The notes: generated by a model from the sequence alone, not told the origin. A stretch of 64,000 nucleotides of DNA from an uncultured Saprospiraceae bacterium (GCA_938045585.1 CALIAU010000006.1:124001-188000); one strand, 5' to 3'; counted from the stretch's first letter, positions 9,440-18,517 are shown. Program-made: numbers and translations.

Positions 9440-9553
9440 CCTGTCTGCGTGCGCAAGCAGGCAAGCCCCAATGGTGACAGCCTTTGGCCCTGCCTACGTG
9501 CGCAAGCAGGTAGGTCCCTTACTACCTGCCTTCCGAGGAACGCAGGAAGGTCC
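9440..9553. repeat. GC-rich palindromic repeat cluster
   Basis: The 9332-9678 gap holds no gene apart from the purB promoter. It contains two related palindromic units, CCTGTCTGCGTGCGCAAGCA.. (9440-9465) and CCTGCCTACGTGCGCAAGCA.. (9489-9514), plus a degenerate third (about 9522-9553, CTGCCTTCC..GGAAGG). Related units recur at 45791-45820 and 49855-49884. The GC content is visibly higher than in the flanking DNA. The frame running through it has no protein-like features. Confidence 0.6.
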
Positions 9554-9678
9554 CTTGCACTAAAGGCTTTGATTGAGTATTTTTCTATAGTCTAAAAATG
9601 CCAGCCTACACTAGCACAAAATCCCTTCATTGTCTATTTCAAGTAAATTGAACTATCTTGATGAATATAAGTTTTTAT

Positions 9679-10476
9679 ATGAAAAAATTTCTACAAATCA
9701 GCTTCCTCTTGCTTGCTTCTCTTTCTGCTAAAGCACAAAATATTCCTATCGATTTTGAACCAGACGGAAATGGGGCAGATTGGATATGGACAACATTTGA
9801 AAATGATATTAACCCAGCTCTTGAGATGGTTGATAATCCTGATCCCATAGGTTTTAATACCTCTGCAACTGTGGCTAAGTTTACTGCGCTACAAGCTGGA
9901 CAAGCTTTCGCAGGCTGCGAATCTCTCCACGGAGCAGGAATAGGAAGCTTTACTATAGATGCATCCAATGCAATTATTCGCATTATGGTATGGAAGTCCG
10001 TCATAAGTGATGTTGGTATTAAGTTGGTACGAGCAGATAATTGGTCTCTTGGCGAAATTAAAATTGCAAATACTTTAGTGAATACCTGGGAGCAAATTGA
10101 GTTTGACTTTTCAGATCATATTGGGAACACCTATGATCAAATTGTAATTTTTCCTGATTTTAAGAATCGGGACTCAGATAATGTAATATACTTTGATAAT
10201 ATTTATGGGGAAGAAGCTGTCCTTTCCAATTCCTTAGACTTAGAGAAAACAATTCTACGTATTTTGCCTAATCCTGTGTCTGATTATATTTCGATCCATT
10301 CTACACAAGCAATCCATTCCATTGCAGTATATGATATATCCGCTAAGCAAATATTTCATAAAACATCGAATGGGAACACATCAATAGATATTTCCTATAT
10401 CCCCAGTGGGATTTACCTATGTCAAGTTATGTTGGTGAATGGCAGCGTGCATATGGAAAAATTCATCAAAGACTAA
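9679..10476 (+). CDS. Secreted protein with type A T9SS sorting domain
   Basis: The preferred start at 9679 gives a clean signal peptide MKKFLQISFLLLASLSAKAQ; TTG and ATG codons at 9658 and 9661 are upstream alternatives. The mature protein has a beta-sandwich-like region (residues of about 25-185, resembling a carbohydrate-binding module) and a C-terminal type A sorting tail: LRILPNPVSDYISI, then AVYDISAKQIF and PSGIYLCQV. The tail is the secretion and anchoring signal recognised by the type IX secretion system. There is no catalytic domain; a glycan-binding role is only a guess. Confidence 0.8.
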   Translation: MKKFLQISFLLLASLSAKAQNIPIDFEPDGNGADWIWTTFENDINPALEMVDNPDPIGFNTSATVAKFTALQAGQAFAGCESLHGAGIGSFTIDASNAIIRIMVWKSVISDVGIKLVRADNWSLGEIKIANTLVNTWEQIEFDFSDHIGNTYDQIVIFPDFKNRDSDNVIYFDNIYGEEAVLSNSLDLEKTILRILPNPVSDYISIHSTQAIHSIAVYDISAKQIFHKTSNGNTSIDISYIPSGIYLCQVMLVNGSVHMEKFIKD

Positions 10477-10511
10477 GGGTGCTCTTAATTATTGTAGTAA
10501 GACCTTCCTTG

Positions 10512-11387
10512 TCATTTTGAATAGTCTACATTTCGCTTCCACCGTTTATGTGACCATAGCCACATAGATGGATCTTCTTTTATAAGAGTTTCTAGTCGAG
10601 ACATAAATTTTTGTGTAATGGCACCCTCTGATTCTGCCTCTGGGTTTTCAGTAATAATCTCAGGTGTCAAGACATAGTGCCCACGTTTTACACGCTTGCT
10701 CCTTAAATGTATGACTGGCCAATTATTTCTCTTTGCCATTTTCTCGGCACCATGTAAGCAGTGTGTTTCTAATCCAAAGAAATTTGCCATGATGGCATTT
10801 TTAGTGTCCGTTGTATTTTGATCAGCAACGTATACAAGGATTACTGGTTTTTCTGATCCAAAGATAGGAGCTCTTGATTCTTTTAAACGAATAACACCAC
10901 TGCCCGTACTGGTGCGCTTGCCAAAGGAATAGCGATCTATATGTGGATTCTTAATACGATTTACTAGACCTATAATCTTATGGTCATAATAGAGTGGGAA
11001 GGTATAGGTTGCCCATTCCCAATTTCCTATATGGCCACATACCAGGATAATACTTTGCCCTTCCTTATACCACTTGTCGATAAAGTCTGGTTTTTCAATG
11101 GTATATCTTTCTTGTATTTTTTTGGGATTAGTAGTAAATGCTTTTAAAGATTCTACCATTATGTCAGAGAGATTCCGATAGGCTTGGCTTCTGACCTTTG
11201 CCTTCTCTTCTTGAGACTTATCTGGGAAGGCAATATTGAGATTCGTATCTATGACATGTTTTCTGTAGCGAAGAATATGTTGGAAAACGAAGGCGATAGC
11301 ATTTGATTTAAGATAGAGTAGGGAGAAGGGAATTATGCTAAATGCCCCTACCGCCAGTCTAAAAAAAATGTATCCTAGTCGTTTCAA
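10512..11387 (-). CDS. LpxL/HtrB-family lipid A acyltransferase
   Basis: Membrane-associated acyltransferase of 291 residues that would add a secondary acyl chain in lipid A synthesis or acylate another lipid. An N-terminal hydrophobic anchor (residues of about 8-28) is followed by the acyltransferase motif CGHIGNWEW (H-x4-E), RSFGKRTSTGSGVIRLK-like region, and VADQNTTDTKN. It ends the leftward ccmE-ccmF unit, with its start 1 bp from the preceding small gene. Confidence 0.85.
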   Translation of the reverse strand: MKRLGYIFFRLAVGAFSIIPFSLLYLKSNAIAFVFQHILRYRKHVIDTNLNIAFPDKSQEEKAKVRSQAYRNLSDIMVESLKAFTTNPKKIQERYTIEKPDFIDKWYKEGQSIILVCGHIGNWEWATYTFPLYYDHKIIGLVNRIKNPHIDRYSFGKRTSTGSGVIRLKESRAPIFGSEKPVILVYVADQNTTDTKNAIMANFFGLETHCLHGAEKMAKRNNWPVIHLRSKRVKRGHYVLTPEIITENPEAESEGAITQKFMSRLETLIKEDPSMWLWSHKRWKRNVDYSK

Positions 11388-11388
11388 A

Positions 11389-11658
11389 TTATATGATCTT
11401 TGGTAATTCGTCTTTGTCTGCTATGCCCTGTGCCACAGCTGCCATAACAGCTTGCATGCGCATATTAGTTTCAGTGATTTTTTCTAATTCAGCTGTGAAG
11501 AGCGACTTCACCATATCTACAGATTCGAGGGATGTATCTTCCCTTAGTTTGTAATGCTGTGTTACCTGTCCATCTTCTACCTGTACAGAGTACTTATTGT
11601 CGTTGTGAAAGATAGTAATCTTTAAGAGGGGGTGTTCTATTTCGCCTACTATTCTCAT
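11389..11658 (-). CDS. Conserved small protein, unknown function
   Basis: An 89-residue protein with an N-terminal beta-rich half (GEIEHPLLKITIFHNDNKYSVQVEDG) and a C-terminal helix. No signal peptide, membrane segment or catalytic motif is seen. Its start overlaps the end of the DUF2520 gene by 4 nt and its end abuts the acyltransferase, so it is co-translated in this unit. Confidence 0.7.
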   Translation of the reverse strand: MRIVGEIEHPLLKITIFHNDNKYSVQVEDGQVTQHYKLREDTSLESVDMVKSLFTAELEKITETNMRMQAVMAAVAQGIADKDELPKII

Positions 11659-12437
11659 GCGTGAGTTTCTTTTATGCTTTTACTAATGGCTGCGTACAAT
11701 TTTTTGAATTCAGGATCACTTTCCAACATGCTCATGTGTTCTTTAATAGTTTTCTTATCATCTCTTTTTGCAGGTCCAGTCTGCTTGCTCTTTAGATTCC
11801 CATGTTTTGCATTTTCCATGGTTTGTGCAATCAGAGGAAAAAGATGTTTGAAAGCAATTCTATTTGTACTTAGGAAGTCGGATGATTTAACAAAGAGATG
11901 ATGCACAAAGTTATTACAAACGACTGCGGCAAGATGTAGTTCTTTCCTCTTTTCGTCACTCAGTGAGCTGACACTACTGGAAATATCTTTTCCCAAAAGT
12001 TTTGCAGTCTTTCTAGCCTTCGAACTATTTCCAGTTACAAAGACTGGGACTGTTTCTAAATTAATACTTGTTTTTTTTGTGAAGGATTGCAGGGGATACA
12101 CAACCCCATAATGGGAAGAGGCTCCTTTAAGCACTTGTGAAGACTTAGAACCTGAACAATGCAATACCACAGCAGTGCTGTTTATTCTACCTTTTAGATC
12201 CTTAGCTACCGTCTCAATGACATCGTCGGGAAGCATCAATAAGTAAATGTCTGCTACTGGATAAAGGTAGTCCAAGTCAGTAATGGATTCAGCATCTATA
12301 GGTTTAGCAATGCGAGCAGCGTTCTTGCGCTTTCTGCTATAGACTTGTGGGATTTGATAACCAAGTGTATGCAGATGAGGCACAAGATGTGTTGCCACAT
12401 TTCCAGCACCTATAGCAACAAGTTTTGGCTTGCTCAT
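11655..12437 (-). CDS. Rossmann-fold / DUF2520 protein
   Basis: A putative NAD(P)-dependent oxidoreductase of about 260 residues. The N-terminus KPKLVAIGAGNVATHLVPHL has the GxGNVA dinucleotide-binding turn; the C-terminal half (KRKELHLAAVVCNNFVHHLF) matches the DUF2520 helical domain, related in architecture to pyrroline-5-carboxylate reductase and ketopantoate reductase. The ATG at 12437 is preferred over a longer frame starting at 12503, because it forms a 4-bp ATGA overlap with the ccmF stop and begins right before the Rossmann motif. Confidence 0.82.
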   Translation of the reverse strand: MSKPKLVAIGAGNVATHLVPHLHTLGYQIPQVYSRKRKNAARIAKPIDAESITDLDYLYPVADIYLLMLPDDVIETVAKDLKGRINSTAVVLHCSGSKSSQVLKGASSHYGVVYPLQSFTKKTSINLETVPVFVTGNSSKARKTAKLLGKDISSSVSSLSDEKRKELHLAAVVCNNFVHHLFVKSSDFLSTNRIAFKHLFPLIAQTMENAKHGNLKSKQTGPAKRDDKKTIKEHMSMLESDPEFKKLYAAISKSIKETHA

Positions 12438-15238
12438 CGACTCTTTATTTTGTTTAAAAGAGCAAACAAGAAACCTAGCATCATCAGTATCATTCCTAAC
12501 CAAACGAGATTGATGCCTGGGAATACCTTTGCTTCTAATACAATAAGATCAGATCGCGGTACATTTTCTGCAATTTCAATAGGGATAATTTGTTCTGTCC
12601 GATCATCCGTAGCAAGCTTTATTGTATAGACGTCGTTTTCTGGGTCAATGTGCGTAAAGCGGGCGTGGATTCCAGATTCCACATCATAGTCCTTTATACC
12701 CATTGGTCGCATCTCTCGGATAAGATAAATCGGGTCTAGAGTGAAGCTTCGATTTGCTCCTGTAAGATCTAGAATAGCACCTACAGATATGTCATTTTCT
12801 AGAGGCTGATAATTTTTACTTTCTGGTGATTTATTAAATCCTTTTACCTGGATTTGATAGCCTTTATAATTGACGCTTTGATTTGCTTTGACTTTGAACT
12901 CAGTATAGTCTAGTTCAGGTTCTGCTGTAAAGAAAGAATTGAATATGGCCTCACTCGCCTTGACCTTCATCTTAAATGGATCTACTACAACAGGGTAGGT
13001 GTAGATAAGATTATCCTCCAGGCCTGCTGCTAGATGCACCGTATGACTTTCATCACTGTTGACGTCTTTAAGTTCCAGTTCAACTCCAATCCCTACATCG
13101 TGCCCTTCTCTGTTGTAATCTTCATTTTTTGGTTGGTAAGTAACATCCTGTATTATGCCATAATACTTAAGCGTATAAATAGTGTCACCCACAAATGCTT
13201 CGTAGGGTGTATACTGCAGACTATCCTCCATTTCTTTAGCAAACTTGACATCCATCTGTGATTTGGGAAGAGAAGCAATGGAGGTAAATATATCCTTGGA
13301 TAAAAAGTGCTTGGTAGAAGGATTACTAGCCGCTACTTTTTTGAAATCATTGGAATAGAGTACATTGGGCTGTACATTAAATTCATCTAGTGTGTTTCCG
13401 TCCTCGTCTACCTTTCTGAAATTAATATCAAAGATACGTTGGTTGCCAATGGTAGTATCCCCTGTATAGGTAATCCAATGTTCTTCTGTGAACATGGGTT
13501 CGTTTTTAATAAGTTGTACGACAGTGGACAAGTCTTCATCATCCATCAGACCACGCATTGCAAATGGGTTTTTACTAATGTGAGACTCGTTTAAACCAGT
13601 AGCCAGTGATCCTATTATCATTATTCCAAATCCGAGGTGGCTAAGCCCAGCGCTAGCTAATCGCAGACCCTTCCAACCAAAGGTAAGTATGTAGTACAGA
13701 CTGGCAGCAATCCCAAAGTAACTTGCAAAGGCAAGCACAATATACTGCCAAGCATCTAAGTCTATCCAGTAGGAGGTCAGGAAGGTAAAAGCAGCGGCGA
13801 CAAAAGCAAAGCTTGCAAGTTTAGTAAGTAGACCTGTATATTTTCCTTTGCCCGTATTTCCTTTGTAGCGCAGAAACAAACTGAATGAAGAGAGTATGCC
13901 TATAAAGACAGCTATCCATATCTGAAACTTATTAAAATGGGGAATAGGTTCTTCAATAACCCGACCAATAAAATCTGGATTAAAGAAGGTGCGTATTTTG
14001 TTGTACACGGGAAGACTTGTACTAGATGCAATGATAACTCCAGAGAATAGTAATACCAGTGATCCTATATAAATCCAAAACTCTCTCGAATCAATTGCTT
14101 CTTCTTTTTCATAAACAGGAATTGATTTTTGGTTTAAGAAATATACCACTAATCCTAAAAGGAAAAAGAAGACTACGAATCCTACTAACTGCCATTCTAG
14201 TCCCATCTCTGTAAATGCATGCACAGAAGAATCTCCTAGCACTCCACTCCGTGTCATAAAGGTAGAATAGAGGATAAGAACAAAGCTGAGCATGTACATG
14301 AGATAGGTTGTCTTGATCGAGTAGCCTGTACTTTTTGCAATCAAGTTAGTATGTACTCCTGCGACCATAATTATCCAGGGTACAAGGGACATGTTCTCTA
14401 CAGGATCCCAAGCCCAATATCCACCAAAGGTCAAAGCCTCATATGCCCAAGCGCCTCCCATGATAATTCCTGTGCCTAGAAAAAAGGCAGAAAAGAGAGA
14501 CCACTTTAAACAGGGAGCCAGCCATTCTTTATGTCGTCTTGTCCATAGTCCAGCTATGGAAAATGCAAAAGGTATCGTAACAGAGGCAAAACCTAAGAAT
14601 AAGGTTGGCGGATGAATGGTCATCCAATAATTTTGCAGCAATGGATTAAGACCAGTTCCTTTTGGCAGTACCTCCAGATAATCAGCTCTATTAAATATGG
14701 GAGCCTCTAAGGTTTCTCGCAAAAGGAGCATAGGATTCGAACCAAACTTATGTAAAGTATCTCCCAGTCCAAAATGTAAGCCTAGGATCATAGAGTTTAT
14801 AAAGACTTCCACTAGAGCTACAACTGCTAAGACAGGTGCCTCCCATTTTCCTCCCTTTATTAGAATAAATAGGCCTAGTATTATATGCCAAAACATCCAT
14901 AATAAAAAACTCCCTTCTTGGCCTTCCCAAAAGGCTGAAAAGATATAGCGCATGGGTAGTTCAGGGGAGACATGTTCAAATACATATTTGTATTCATAAT
15001 TTTGACCAATCATCACTGCGAAAATGATCGCGATTAAAGTAAGTATGGAAAGACTATGCACAATGAATCCACCTCTACCTAGGGCTAACCATCCGGTATC
15101 GCGACCGGCAATATCATCATTGGTATGTTTGTAATACGAATAGGCGGAGAAAAGAGCAGAGCAAAATCCCAAGACGATACACAGATGTCCTAGCTTCCCT
15201 TGCCATAATGATTCGCCTATATACTGGAGTGACTCCAT
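12434..15238 (-). CDS. ccmF: Cytochrome c biogenesis protein CcmF/CcsA
   Basis: Multi-spanning membrane haem lyase subunit of 934 residues that attaches haem to apocytochrome c on the periplasmic side. The haem-handling tryptophan-rich WWD-type motif is GGYWAWDPVENMSLVPW; conserved HPPTLFLGF follows the N-terminal helices. A large periplasmic domain (residues of about 560-890) precedes a final membrane helix. At 934 residues it is longer than proteobacterial CcmF but of a size seen in Bacteroidota. It directly follows ccmE (adjacent codons) and overlaps the DUF2520 gene. Confidence 0.93.
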   Translation of the reverse strand: MESLQYIGESLWQGKLGHLCIVLGFCSALFSAYSYYKHTNDDIAGRDTGWLALGRGGFIVHSLSILTLIAIIFAVMIGQNYEYKYVFEHVSPELPMRYIFSAFWEGQEGSFLLWMFWHIILGLFILIKGGKWEAPVLAVVALVEVFINSMILGLHFGLGDTLHKFGSNPMLLLRETLEAPIFNRADYLEVLPKGTGLNPLLQNYWMTIHPPTLFLGFASVTIPFAFSIAGLWTRRHKEWLAPCLKWSLFSAFFLGTGIIMGGAWAYEALTFGGYWAWDPVENMSLVPWIIMVAGVHTNLIAKSTGYSIKTTYLMYMLSFVLILYSTFMTRSGVLGDSSVHAFTEMGLEWQLVGFVVFFFLLGLVVYFLNQKSIPVYEKEEAIDSREFWIYIGSLVLLFSGVIIASSTSLPVYNKIRTFFNPDFIGRVIEEPIPHFNKFQIWIAVFIGILSSFSLFLRYKGNTGKGKYTGLLTKLASFAFVAAAFTFLTSYWIDLDAWQYIVLAFASYFGIAASLYYILTFGWKGLRLASAGLSHLGFGIMIIGSLATGLNESHISKNPFAMRGLMDDEDLSTVVQLIKNEPMFTEEHWITYTGDTTIGNQRIFDINFRKVDEDGNTLDEFNVQPNVLYSNDFKKVAASNPSTKHFLSKDIFTSIASLPKSQMDVKFAKEMEDSLQYTPYEAFVGDTIYTLKYYGIIQDVTYQPKNEDYNREGHDVGIGVELELKDVNSDESHTVHLAAGLEDNLIYTYPVVVDPFKMKVKASEAIFNSFFTAEPELDYTEFKVKANQSVNYKGYQIQVKGFNKSPESKNYQPLENDISVGAILDLTGANRSFTLDPIYLIREMRPMGIKDYDVESGIHARFTHIDPENDVYTIKLATDDRTEQIIPIEIAENVPRSDLIVLEAKVFPGINLVWLGMILMMLGFLFALLNKIKSR

Positions 15239-15628
15239 TTAGCTTTCTGATTGAAGATAGAGTTCCTCGTCTTTATATTTTGAAGGACATTTAGTAAGGA
15301 CACTATTGGCCACAAAGGTGCCTTCCCTACGTTTTCCAGTAACCACAATTTGCTCAGCTAATTCAAAGTCCTGTGGTTTGGGTTGCGTGAGAATTACTTT
15401 TTCTGTTGCACCATCAGAATCTGTCAGATAAAAGGTGAAGATATTCGGCTCGTTTTGTGGGTCGTAAATCATCTTTTTATCCTTAGCCAGCGTTCCTGAG
15501 ATCTTTACCGTATCATCAGCAACAGCATCACTGAAATTAGCATAGGTGCTCACATCCTCTGCTGCAGAGAGGAAGATGACAATTGCCACGACTATCATTA
15601 GAATTCCTATAAGATGGTATTGTTTCAT
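15239..15628 (-). CDS. ccmE: Haem chaperone CcmE, CxxxY type
   Basis: Membrane-anchored periplasmic haem chaperone of 129 residues: an N-terminal helix (YHLIGILMIVVAIVIFLSA) and an OB-fold (VKISGTLAKDKKMIYDP...VVTGKRREG). In E. coli the haem-binding residue is the His of HxxxY; here the equivalent segment is LTKCPSKYKDEE, so Cys replaces His (CxxxY), a variant known in other lineages. It stands first in the leftward cytochrome c unit, directly before ccmF. Confidence 0.9.
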   Translation of the reverse strand: MKQYHLIGILMIVVAIVIFLSAAEDVSTYANFSDAVADDTVKISGTLAKDKKMIYDPQNEPNIFTFYLTDSDGATEKVILTQPKPQDFELAEQIVVTGKRREGTFVANSVLTKCPSKYKDEELYLQSES

Positions 15629-15632
15629 AATG

Positions 15633-15640
15633 CAAATTTA
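15633..15640 (-). promoter_or_regulatory. -7 promoter element of ccmE
   Basis: On the minus strand the box reads TAAATTTG (TAnnTTTG). It is only 4 bp from the ccmE ATG, so the transcript would start at or within a base or two of the start codon (leaderless candidate). Confidence 0.55.
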
Positions 15641-15773
15641 TACCCTAAAAACGTAAGAGCAGCCTGCTTTGTTTTCTTTAGAACAAATCTAAAGAAGAAT
15701 AGCTCTAAAACCTAATTCCCATGCTTTTGTTTAGGCTATCTTTACCGTATTACAATAATTCATAATATATATT

Positions 15774-15781
15774 TAGTTTTG
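15774..15781 (+). promoter_or_regulatory. -7 promoter element of ftsE
   Basis: TAGTTTTG matches TAnnTTTG and lies 7 bp before the ftsE ATG, predicting a leaderless or almost leaderless mRNA. The 5' flank is AT-rich without a clear -33 box. Confidence 0.55.
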
Positions 15782-15788
15782 CAGCGAT

Positions 15789-16463
15789 ATGACATTGAAA
15801 AAGATCATAGAATTAGAAGGAGTCAATATTTATAATGGGGATAAACTCATTCTAGAGCATATTGATTTTGATCTTGTAGATGCTGAATTTTGCTACCTGA
15901 TAGGAAATAGCGGTAGTGGAAAATCTAGTTTGTGCAGAGCCCTATATGGAGATGCTCGGATAGAGTCAGGGACTGCCAAGGTCTGTGAGACGAATATTTT
16001 TGATCTAAATCGAAAAAACCTTCCAAGTCTGCGTCGGAAAATGGGTATTATTTTTCAAGATTTCCACCTATTCAATGGATGGACAGTAGAAGAGAATCTG
16101 GACTATGTTCTGCAGGCAACTGGCTGGGATGATAGCACAAAGATGAAACATAAGATTGAAGAGGTCTTATCCAACGTACATTTGACGAGCAAGCTACATG
16201 AAAAAGTACACGATCTTTCTGGAGGTGAACAACAACGCTTAGTAATTGCGCGCGCCATCTTAAACGAACCGGAACTCATCATAGCTGACGAACCCACAGG
16301 GAATTTGGATGAAGAATCCTCAGATGAAATCATACAACTCATAAAAAAACTGACGTCCATCTATAAGACTGCAACTGTTTTTGCTACCCATGATAGAAGA
16401 CTCTTAGAAAAGTATCCTGCTAGAACGGTGTTGTGTGCGGATAATAGCTTGCGGGAATTGTAA
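15789..16463 (+). CDS. ftsE: FtsE-type ABC transporter ATPase
   Basis: A 224-residue ABC ATPase. Walker A is GNSGSGKSSL, the signature LSGGEQQRLVIARAI, Walker B LIIADEPTGNLDEESS, and the H-loop ATHDRRLL. The general pattern and DEPTGNLD favour FtsE, the cytosolic partner of FtsX that controls septal peptidoglycan hydrolases; LolD-like transport ATPases are the alternative. No ftsX-like permease is adjacent, so the partner must be encoded elsewhere. The gene is monocistronic and followed by a strong bidirectional terminator. Confidence 0.85.
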   Translation: MTLKKIIELEGVNIYNGDKLILEHIDFDLVDAEFCYLIGNSGSGKSSLCRALYGDARIESGTAKVCETNIFDLNRKNLPSLRRKMGIIFQDFHLFNGWTVEENLDYVLQATGWDDSTKMKHKIEEVLSNVHLTSKLHEKVHDLSGGEQQRLVIARAILNEPELIIADEPTGNLDEESSDEIIQLIKKLTSIYKTATVFATHDRRLLEKYPARTVLCADNSLREL

Positions 16464-16481
16464 TAATATTTTGGAGCAAAA

Positions 16482-16523
16482 AAAAAGAGGCTCCAGAATT
16501 CAAAAATTCTAAAACCTCTTTTT
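16482..16523. terminator. Bidirectional terminator between ftsE and cytolysin gene
   Basis: AAAAAGAGG (16482-16490) pairs with CCTCTTTTT (16515-16523), with an inner AGAATT/AATTCT stem (16495-16500 and 16505-16510). A-run on one side and T-run on the other make it suitable for both convergent genes. Confidence 0.8.
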
Positions 16524-16537
16524 CTCATTTTGACATT

Positions 16538-18460
16538 CTAATTAATTACCCATGGACCTGACATTACTCTAGTTGGTGTTGATCTATACTGCATCAATTC
16601 AGTTCCGTCTTCATTCACTAGAAGCCTGTATCCTGCATTACTGGAAAGTGTAACATGACAGGCAGCTCCTACGTTATTGAATAGTTTTTCCCCAGTATGT
16701 GGAATTTCATTAAACCAAGTTGAACTTGTAAGTGCCGGTGCCCAATTTGATCCTGTATACAAAGAATATTGGTCGCCAGGTTTAGCAAATATTGCGTATG
16801 TGGAGGCACCTACTCTTGCCGCTGCTGCAAATCCCAATCCTCCAAAGCTATAACCTGGGGTATCCGAGAACGCATCGTCTACAAGAAAGATCTTATCACC
16901 ATCCTCTGTATCGGTCGAGAATATTCCCATGGGTGTAGTAGGAGCATCTATATTACCAATCCAGTCATTTTTGCTATAGATTAATCTAGAATGCAACAAG
17001 CCCGACTTATTGAATAGATAAAGGCGAGAGTCACCTAGTTGGAGAGCAGATCCAACATCATCTAAAGGAACAACACCCAGTGGTGAATTAGAGTCTTTGA
17101 TGTTGAATTTGGCCTTCACTTTACCTTCAGCGGCGTTAAACCACACATATTCTGTTCCTTTTTTATTAAACACTATAATGTTACTATTTGCAACATTAAG
17201 TAAGGCTCCGATACCGCCTCCATTTCCATCATCATCGAAGAGATCTACTAGTTCCAAAAAAGCAGAGGGAGGTAGAGTACCTTTCAGCTCACACTCTACA
17301 AGATCATATTCAGTTGCAAGTTTTGTACCTACAATTTGATCAGGGCGTTCCACACTTCTTACAACATATGAAAGAGGCAGACCAGCTTTAATTTCAGTGG
17401 ACTCAGCCAGTTTGTTGGCAATGGCATTTATACTGGTTTCTCCAGCTAGTTGGAAGGTGCCCTCGGTATCACCACCATATGCAATCACTTTGATCTTTAA
17501 ATTTTGTAATGATTGCATAGACTCTGCATCCAATTCTCCTTCGACCTTGTTTTTAAAAGCTTTGTATGATGCATCAAGTTTAGCTGACATATCTTTTCTA
17601 CTGGATGTGGACTCTACTAGCATGTAAAAAATTCTTCCATAGGTAACGGAAGAAATGAATGTTGCTGGATTATCCTCTTGTACGTATGTGGCTAATTGAT
17701 CTGGGGTGACTGAAGGATGAAACACTTGATCTAAACTAGTAGGAAGGTCAAAACTCATTGTATAGTAAGATTGGTTCAGCTTAACCAACATTCTATTGTA
17801 CTCTTTGTCAGAACTAAACGACATATCTGCAGAAACTTTACTCTTAAAGGACTCAAAGTCTATACCCATTTCAAGAGCCATTTGAGATTCTGATTCAACT
17901 TGAATGATATCCAACTGAAAATTAGCGGGCACAACATCCCCTGCATTAGAAATAATTGTATTCATTCCGTCTTGAATACTACTTTTTTTAACTTCTTCTA
18001 CTGTAAAACTAGAAGAGAGATTGCCATTATTCAAATTGTATGATATTGTGCCTCCTGCTCTACGGACTACTATGGGAGCAGGAGTCACATTGGACAAGGT
18101 AGAACCTTGTAATAGGCTACCTGGATATATTACATCAGCATTCGTGTCAAACAAGGGAAATTGCCCATTGCCATCTAATACACTAACTCGTCTAGTAACA
18201 CATTCAAATCTTTCTGTTGATGTTGCAACGCCATCTTCATTTGTATTGTCGTATTCTTCAGAATATGGGCTAGATTCACTAATAAGCTCTTCTGTTCTAG
18301 ATTGTGGATAGCTAGGAAAATCTCCGCCTCTAGCTATCACTTCTTCAAAGCTTCGATTATTTGGATTATCTGGACTCATACCCTCGTCTTTGCTACAAGA
18401 AATAATACTTAGGCAAATCAAAAGAAGTAAAGCAGCTGAATATTTAATATTCGTTTTCAT
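16538..18460 (-). CDS. Cholesterol-dependent-cytolysin-like lipoprotein with novel C-terminal domain
   Basis: A 640-residue pore-forming-toxin-like protein. The signal peptide ends in a lipobox with Cys22, so it is probably lipidated. Residues of about 86-393 match the thiol-activated cytolysin (CDC) family: VIYPGSLLQ at 110-117, ADMSFSSDKE then KLNQSYYTMSFDLP at 211-240, the hallmark ISSVTYGRIFYMLVES at 269-284, VIAYGGD at 325-331 and GLPLSYVVRSV at 360-370. This is the fold that forms large beta-barrel pores in CDCs. The C-terminal immunoglobulin-like domain 4 with the Trp-rich undecapeptide is absent. Instead residues 394-640 form an acidic Gly linker (DDDGNGGG) and a beta-rich domain with repeated NIIVFNKKG / RLYLFNKSG strands, perhaps propeller-like. 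Target and receptor are unknown; CDC-like toxins of Bacteroidota are the closest described group. Confidence 0.85.
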   Translation of the reverse strand: MKTNIKYSAALLLLICLSIISCSKDEGMSPDNPNNRSFEEVIARGGDFPSYPQSRTEELISESSPYSEEYDNTNEDGVATSTERFECVTRRVSVLDGNGQFPLFDTNADVIYPGSLLQGSTLSNVTPAPIVVRRAGGTISYNLNNGNLSSSFTVEEVKKSSIQDGMNTIISNAGDVVPANFQLDIIQVESESQMALEMGIDFESFKSKVSADMSFSSDKEYNRMLVKLNQSYYTMSFDLPTSLDQVFHPSVTPDQLATYVQEDNPATFISSVTYGRIFYMLVESTSSRKDMSAKLDASYKAFKNKVEGELDAESMQSLQNLKIKVIAYGGDTEGTFQLAGETSINAIANKLAESTEIKAGLPLSYVVRSVERPDQIVGTKLATEYDLVECELKGTLPPSAFLELVDLFDDDGNGGGIGALLNVANSNIIVFNKKGTEYVWFNAAEGKVKAKFNIKDSNSPLGVVPLDDVGSALQLGDSRLYLFNKSGLLHSRLIYSKNDWIGNIDAPTTPMGIFSTDTEDGDKIFLVDDAFSDTPGYSFGGLGFAAAARVGASTYAIFAKPGDQYSLYTGSNWAPALTSSTWFNEIPHTGEKLFNNVGAACHVTLSSNAGYRLLVNEDGTELMQYRSTPTRVMSGPWVIN

Positions 18461-18517
18461 TTTTAGATTTTTTTTTGTGGTTAATTATATAATGATTAAT
18501 AGGTTTTGGCGATCTCA

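Noticed and set aside
9392-9595. Open frame of 67 codons after purB
   Set aside because: It runs through GC-rich palindromic repeats, is rich in Arg/Cys/Pro without domain pattern, and has no start signals.
12437-12503. Longer N-terminus of the DUF2520 protein starting at 12503
   Set aside because: The extra 22 residues overlap ccmF and precede the Rossmann motif; the ATGA overlap at 12434-12437 is the better start.
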